From assembly GCF_034190915.1 (NCBI RefSeq), contig NW_026947502.1:36796785-36860784 (forward strand): a stretch of DNA of 64,000 nt, given 5' to 3'. The translations under genes and the position numbers were made by a program. The notes beneath the pieces were generated by a model. The model was not told the origin of the DNA. It worked only from the letters and a program-made list of their open reading frames with translations, and did no database searches. The stretch is from Cavia porcellus. Its lineage: Eukaryota > Chordata > Mammalia > Rodentia > Caviidae. Positions 57,911-64,000 of the stretch are shown here, one piece after another; the first letter of the stretch is position 1; each line of letters begins with the position of its first letter.

Positions 57911-59015
57911 AAAAAATTAAGTAGTTTTTTTTCTAAATATCCTGTAATTCTTTCATTCTCTTGAATAGCTTCATACTGTCTTGATATGCTTGATGCTATA
58001 GTATACGAAGTTATGTCAAATAATTCAAGGAAAGAGGCACTATGGTGACTACTATTATGTTAAATTATCTGGTGGTGAAACACAAATGATGCTTAAATTG
58101 TTCGGTTCTGACCTGTGTTGTTCTGTTACAATGTCCTCTTTTATCTCAATCCCCCCCTTTTTAAATTAATCTATTTTTTTCTTATTTTTTTTTCAATTAA
58201 GGGAAAACTAAATTAAAAAATAGCGGGATATATTATAGTAACTTTTTTGTTTTCCTATTAGCCTGATTTGAACCCCAGTATTGCTCTCCCCATCTTGTTC
58301 TGTCTGATTTTACTATATTCTATTTTTTTGATAATACCAAGTTTGAGGGTATAGGCAACCACTTTGAAGGCAATAAGATTTACTATGATGCCCATTAGGG
58401 TTTGACTATTATCTTCTTCTGAAGTCCTGTAAGGTCTCCAGTGTAAGTTTATTGGTCTTGTTCTGTACTGTTTTGATCAATTCTATTATACCTGATGATA
58501 TAGGCAACTCTTTTTAAAAATAGCAAGAGGCACAATGGTAACCATTTTTGATCACCTGGTATTCTATTTTGCATCATGTACTATGGCCATCCTTCTGTTC
58601 TAACTGACTCTGTTTTGTATAGTCACGTTTGGTTTTATTCTCTTCAAAAAAAAGTAATAAGAACTGTGGAAGTAATAAAACCCAAAAAGTGTAATTGTTA
58701 TTGTAAAAAAGAGAGGAAAGGAAGGTGGTTTAAGGGATATAACTGCATGTATGTTTCAGTGTGTAGGATGGAAAACCATATTACTGAGCTTTTGTTGGAT
58801 CATTGAACGGAACTGTCTGCAATCTCACTATATGAATGTCCACTTTATATGCCTTAATTTTATAATTTGGACAACTGTTTCTAAGATGACAATATGTAAC
58901 CGATTAACTAGTGATTTCTTACTGTATATTTTTTTCTTGAAATTCTGTATTATTTGTACCCTTTTATTGCTTTATTTCTTTTTTCTCTTTAAATAAAAAA
59001 AATTAAGTAGTTTTT
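57911..59015 (+). mobile_element. 5'-truncated L1 3' end with 19-base duplication, in the PGGT1B intron
   Basis: Element 57930-58996 consists only of L1 3' UTR units (gaagtcctgtaaggtctcc, ggcaactctttttaaaaata, gacaatatgtaaccgatta) and ends tctttaaataaaaaaa. The duplication aaaaaattaagtagttttt is perfect at 57911-57929 and 58997-59015. The cut site gattttt/aaaaaa fits the L1 endonuclease preference. It is opposite in orientation to PGGT1B. Confidence 0.93.
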
Positions 59016-59350
59016 CAAGAAATGACCTATGATTACATTTAAGAATAATAACTTCCCATAAAATCTTTACTGGTATCACTTTCAGATGGACCCCTGTATT
59101 ATATGGATTACTAGTCAGTTCCACTAACAGATTTTTGATATTAGATATATAAGAAAGTAGGCATATAACAAGTGTCAAAATATAAGTAGGTATAAAAAAA
59201 CTTGAATTCTCAATCATTTTGAGTTTCGCAAGAAAGTTTTAATTAGTGCCACCAGACAAAATTTAGTAGCTTATTGCTAACAATATTTAACGTACAGTAC
59301 AAATATCAAACCTTTAGCAGAATTTATACTAACAGAGTATAGGTTCCTCA

Positions 59351-59560
<210 letters not shown>

Positions 59561-59708
59561 TCAAAACCACACAGTGCTATAAACTTCAACTTAGATGACT
59601 CTGGAAACAGTACAAAATGGTTGGAGAAACAAATGGTTAAGTAATTCTACAAAACAATGAAATAAACAGCAATTTCACAATTACTAAACACTAAAATCTT
59701 CAATCTTA

Positions 59709-59756
59709 GTTTGCTGAGGATAGATTTTAAGATTGCTGAGGATAGATTTTAAGATA
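59709..59756. repeat. short tandem duplication
   Basis: The unit tgctgaggatagattttaag occurs twice in a row, a local slip. Confidence 0.85.
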
Positions 59757-59794
59757 ATTTAAAGCTAGAAAAAACATTTTACTCATGAAAAAGA

Positions 59795-59890
59795 CTTGCA
59801 ACAGATTTAAACAACTTGCTTAAAACTATATAGTTAATTAGGAGGTTTGGAACCAAATTCTATGACGAGCAAGTTCTTGTGCAGGACAGT
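59795..59890 (+). repeat. MIR-like 3' fragment
   Basis: aaacaacttgcttaaaac, tatatagttaattaggagg and tttggaaccaaattctatg parallel the end of MIR (aacttgcc...cagctagtaag...gaacc). Weak. Confidence 0.4.
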
Positions 59891-59994
59891 CATGTGATTC
59901 TGGTTTTAGAGGAGGTGGTCCCTTATAACTTGTGAGTTCAGCAACTATGATATAATCAAATGAGGGTCAAAAATTTTTGGAAAAAAGCAGAGTA

Positions 59995-60183
59995 CAGTGT
60001 TTGGTTCAGGAACACTTTGTTTGCAAACAATTTGGTTTACAGAAGTGTTCAGCAAAACTGTGTTTGCAAAATCTGCACTGAGTGACAAACACGATTGCAG
60101 TCAACTTTCTCAAATAAACACAAATGTGGCCATCTTTTCTACAATGATGGGACAAATTAAGCTAGTGAACTGAGGTACCACTG
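59995..60183. mobile_element. Tigger-like non-autonomous DNA transposon
   Basis: It starts cagtgtttggttcaggaac after TA and ends gtgaactgaggtaccactg before TA. The right end reversed (cagtggtacctcagttcac) resembles a Tigger/mariner terminal repeat, and the left end is a diverged partner. Interior tttgtttgcaaacaatttgg and tttacagaagtgttc. No coding capacity (about 190 bases). Confidence 0.5.
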
Positions 60184-60784
60184 TATACTGAACAGACATT
60201 TTCCTTGTCATTATTCTCTAAACAATACAACATAACAAGTATTTATATGGCATTTACATTTTTAGATCTCATAATTTGTAAAGGATTTAAAGTTTACAGG
60301 AAGATGTACATAGATTATGTTCAAATACTGCATCATTTTATATGAGAGATTTAAGCACTTGAGTGCACAGAGGTCCTGAGATGAATACAAACTGTGAGAC
60401 AAAATAAACCTTTCTTCATTTAACTCATGGATGTCAGGTATTTTTGTCTCAGCAACAAGAAAGTAATCAAGAGCTCTAAGGATTTTTATTAATTTCAGCA
60501 ATTTAAATGGATTTTTTCTAATACATCTCATTCTCTATAATTTTCCTTCTAGTGTTCTACATGGTGTATGGATTCTTGGAGAATGGAAAAGTGACATCCT
60601 TTAAAAATTCATAGCAGCTATCATACTTCATATGTTCCTGCCTGTGAGAATTATTTAATCTTTAGAATTCTTGAGTGAACTAAAGTAGAAAAGTAAAACA
60701 AATTTATCCCATCCTTTTAGAGTAACTTCTATTAAGAAACTAACCACTGTATTTTCATGTCAATGACTCACTAGTTTCATTGTT

Positions 60785-60915
60785 TTGTTTTTTCTGGTTT
60801 TCTGAGGCAAGACTACTCATTAGATAGTCCAGGCTGGCCTTGAACTCCCAGTGATCCTTCTGTCCCAGGCTCCCAAGTACGTGGATTACAGGCATGTGCC
60901 CAACACTTGGCATGA
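60785..60915 (-). mobile_element. B1-family SINE
   Basis: tttctgaggcaagactactc, ccaggctggccttgaactcc, gtgatccttctgtcccagg, acgtggattacaggcatgtg. Shortened in the middle. Confidence 0.88.
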
Positions 60916-61348
60916 CTCACTAGTTTGAATTTCTCTTTCATGATGGGTATGGTTTTAGGTACTATTGTTATCATTACACATAATGTCTCTAATTGACATT
61001 ATATCATTTTTAAAACCAACTACCCAAAAGAAAGCAAAGGTATTTAAGCATTACCATTTGAACTCCTTTTTAGGATTCTTGAAAGCAAACTGGTACAATT
61101 CAAACTAAAAACACTGAGCATTACATCAGCTTTTGAAAGTGGCTATTCCTGAAACAAAGTTGGGCTTTGCGTGGTCACAAATAACTTCATAGTACAGTCC
61201 ATGCTTTAAACTAAAATTAATTTGCCAACAGTTAACCACTGTCCCTAAAAAAGTCCAGCTTTACAAAAAAATGTTAGAAGAGTGTTAAGAAAAGACATAA
61301 AACCAGAAAAAAAATTTAGCACATTTTGACAAGTAAGACATTAAGAGC

Positions 61349-61562
61349 TGGGCATGGTGGCACATACTTGTAAGGGAAACCACAAATCTGAATCCAACAT
61401 AGGTAATTTAGCAATTGAGAGAGACTTTGTTTCAAAATTAAAAAAAAAAAGAAAAGAAAAAGAAAAAGAGGAAAAAAAAGAAAAAAAAAAAAAAAAAAAA
61501 AAAGAAAGGAAAGGGCTAGTGCAAAGGTCCTGGATTCAATACCCTACACAAGTAAAAAATAC
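61349..61562 (+). mobile_element. B1-ID-like SINE with a long purine tract
   Basis: A B1 head (gctgggcatggtggcacat) and a decayed body lead into a pure A/G tract (61439-61519). ID-like text follows (gggctagtgcaaaggtcc, tggattcaataccctaca). The order fits a B1-ID dimer whose A-rich linker has expanded. Confidence 0.6.
61439..61519 (+). repeat. A/G-only tract
   Basis: About 80 bases of A with scattered G (gaaaagaaaaagaaaaagag, then long A runs). It is all purine on the plus strand. Confidence 0.9.
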
Positions 61563-63382
61563 TAGGTTAGTAATACAACTAAAAGACAAGCATCAGAACT
61601 CAAACAGATCAATGAACCTTATAAGATTTAAAATACCTCAAGAGTACATATAAAGGAAAATGGTGAATTTTTTCTCATAATAATAACAGAATTTGACACT
61701 TGAGGAATCCAGACCCATAAGCACCAAATTGTGTTTATTTGCCTTAGCTGAAGAATGTTTGAAAAAACTTTAAGGCACAAAACAAATATTAAAGCTTAAA
61801 ATAAGGATTTCCATGTGAATAATTAAATTTGTCAGCTAAAGCGATACACTGTAGTTAAATGGAGAATTAATGTACACAGAACACTTCAGGAAGGTAATAC
61901 TACAGCAGGGAGACATCACAGGAATTCTTTCTAATAATCAAGGGAGTTGTTTCTACTTTTAGTTTTGAATGCTATATTCCATTTATATTTTACCAAGGAG
62001 AGAAGTTACAAGTTAATTTATCAACGCTATAAGATTTTACAGCTCAATTTTAAGATTTTACAGCTCTTTTAGCAGTTATACCTCAGTATTTATACCTGAC
62101 AGGAACTATCTTCTCTGAGATGCATACTTTAATCAATAATCATACAGCTAGTGATAAAAAAGAAAATTAAACAAGTATGTAAATAAGCACATTATTTTGC
62201 ATTTAACATAAAAAAGGTGAAATAATTTCAAGGGAACTGAATAGTTAGATGAAATTAAGGTTAAAACTTTACTATTCCTGATATGGACTAAGAAATAGAG
62301 ATATTTAAAAATATCTAAAGTTTTATATTATGAATTTTGAAAGGAAAAACTTTTATGTCCGGCAAATTAGGAAAATCCAGTTCTTCAAGACACGTTAGCG
62401 TTTTACCTTAAATCTGTTCTACTAAGGAAACTCACTGGGATAAAGCAAATCACATTTGAGATCAAGGCCTAGAAGGCCTTGACACACTCATTTAGTTTTT
62501 GTGACAAGTTTGCTCTAGACTAAGTAACAGCTGGAAAAGTACAATACACCATTTTTGTTGTACTTATCTGTTTACCAGATCTTCTCTTGTTAGGTTGTAG
62601 GATGATCATGTATTCTCCCTTATCATTCCTCATATCCTGTATGTTGTAATGGTTCTATTAACATGTGATTGATCAGTTTCCCGGTATTTCACTTTGCATC
62701 TCTAGACTGGAAATTTGAATCTGTATTATTTCTGTCACAGTCTGATGATAATGTAATTCTTTTGTGTGCTTTTCTAATTCCCTAGTGTAAATACTATTAA
62801 TGTATTGGTTTTTTGGTTTGGATTGTTTTCCTCTTTCCTCTAACTCCATGTATTTTTTTCCAACTCTTGCTTATCCCGTAGCCCCTTTGCCAGAAAAACT
62901 CATTCAGCCAGAGTGCTGTAATGGTGAGCACTAGATTCATCCTTCTCAGAAACTTTTAGAGCTGTCAGATTTTATCTGTACAACTAACTCTTGACCATGA
63001 GGATGACCAATGACATAATCTCCACTGAAACCAGTCAAGGTGTGGATGCATCTGGACATATGTTTCTTATGAAACCAACTGTTCAAGGTGTTTTACAGCA
63101 AAAGCCTCTGTAGCCACTCAAGGGCAAATGCAAGCTAATCAAAAAAGGATATGCAGACAGCCAGACCCAAGCCTCTTCCTGTGAGTCAGCACTATTTGTG
63201 GACTGGGGAGAAAGAACAAGGCCATACCAACAAAGAAGCCCAGTCTGGGAACCAGTGCCATGCATGGGCCGCCACCGGACTGAGAAAAGCCGGACTCCAC
63301 CCCCTTCCAGCGCTCAGGCTGGCAATACAAGTACCAATCCCACCTCTCCCTTGTAAGTGATTGACTTATCCAGAGAAACACA
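61563..63382. other. unassigned non-coding DNA
   Basis: No exon or repeat recognised. The part 63080-63360 is richer in G/C and has overlapping frames of 60-80 codons on both strands without domains. It might be an old repeat or pseudogene fragment. Confidence 0.4.
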
Positions 63383-64000
63383 GGCTGTGATGATGACTCC
63401 TAGATATAATAAACAAATTCAGCAATGCAGCTGGATACAAAATCAATACTCAAAATCAATAGCATTTCTATACACTAACAACAAAATTATGGCGAGAGAA
63501 TTAAGAGAAGCCACACCCTTCACACTAGCATCCAAAAAAATGAAATACTTAGGAATTAATCCCACGAAAGAAGTACAAGATCTATACAGAGAAAACTATA
63601 ACACCCTGAAAAAAGAAATCTAAGATAATCTCAGAAAATGGAAAGACATCCCTTGTTCATGGATAGGGAGAATAAATATTGTGAAAATGACCATTCTCTC
63701 AAAATTGTTATACAGATTCAATGCAATCCCAATGAAAATACCATCAACATACTTCATAGACCTAGAGAAATCACTCCTAAAATTCATTTGGAACCAGAAG
63801 AGACCTAGAATAGCAAAGGCTATTCTAAGCAGCAAAGGCAAGGCAGAAGGCATCACAATCTCTGACTTGAAATTATACTACAAAATTACTGTAATACAAT
63901 CAACATAGTACTGGAATAAAAACAGATCTGAAGATCAATAGAGTAGACTAGAAGATACAACCACAACTACTAACACACTCAACCACCTTATCTTTGATAA
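63383..64000 (+). mobile_element. L1 ORF2 fragment running off the window
   Basis: A 5'-truncated L1 begins near 63383-63405 within the RT thumb region: AFLYTNNKIMARELREATPF, KMKYLGINPTKEVQDLYREN, then a stop (taag at about 63621). It continues in frame with [20 protein letters not shown] and [20 protein letters not shown]. The open segments (63357-63623 and 63681-63908) are less broken than other ORF2 copies here, so this L1 is younger than most. The 3' end lies beyond 64000. Confidence 0.92.

Overview
The window is nuclear DNA from a placental mammal, most likely a non-murid rodent. The evidence is the SINE content: many tRNA-Ala-derived ID elements, 7SL-derived B1 elements (several with an internal duplication), B1-ID dimers, rodent-type LINE-1 copies and MaLR-type LTR elements. 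A squirrel- or beaver-related species fits best. The ID consensus (CCTTGCAAGCAGG anticodon arm, GGTACCGATAAAAAG tail) made me think of beaver, but that is recollection, not proof.

The only cellular gene I can identify is PGGT1B (beta subunit of protein geranylgeranyltransferase type I) on the minus strand. Its last three coding exons lie at 59369-59553, 53266-53374 and 49109-49290. Splice sites and reading phases are intact. They encode 158 residues that would be residues 220-377 of a 377-residue protein, including the zinc ligands Asp269, Cys271 and His321. The earlier exons lie beyond the right edge. In human the gene downstream of the PGGT1B 3' end is TRIM36; I found no TRIM36 exon here.

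Layout: 1-3.2 kb is non-coding DNA with IDs and B1s. 3.2-9.9 kb holds two head-to-tail LINE-1 derivatives that share one target-site duplication and carry ORF1 but almost no ORF2. 9.9-16.9 kb is mostly unassigned with SINEs and an L1 3' end. 16.9-19.5 kb is a complete MaLR-like LTR element. 19.5-23.2 kb is unassigned with an old L1 3' end. 23.2-41.8 kb is one deeply nested complex: an old L1 broken by a nearly full-length L1 (itself broken by a third ORF1-only L1 with an apparent 3' transduction), an antisense L1, B1s, IDs and a minus-strand MaLR element. 41.9-49.1 kb is AT-rich DNA downstream of PGGT1B with ancient repeats (L1M, MIR, MER2). 49.1-63.4 kb is PGGT1B with SINEs, a possible solo LTR, L1M, an L1 3' insertion with a 19-base duplication, and a Tigger-like element. 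63.4-64 kb is the start of another L1 ORF2 fragment.

The most notable pattern is a half-L1 (HAL1-like) lineage. Three copies (3.3, 7.0 and 25.6 kb) share the same ORF2 deletion point, and where it could be read the 3' UTR is built of tandem units of about 143 bases. In two copies the 5' UTR also carries matching long open frames on the antisense strand. No prokaryotic-type system, CRISPR array or operon is present. All ORF1/ORF2 copies I read carry stops or frameshifts.
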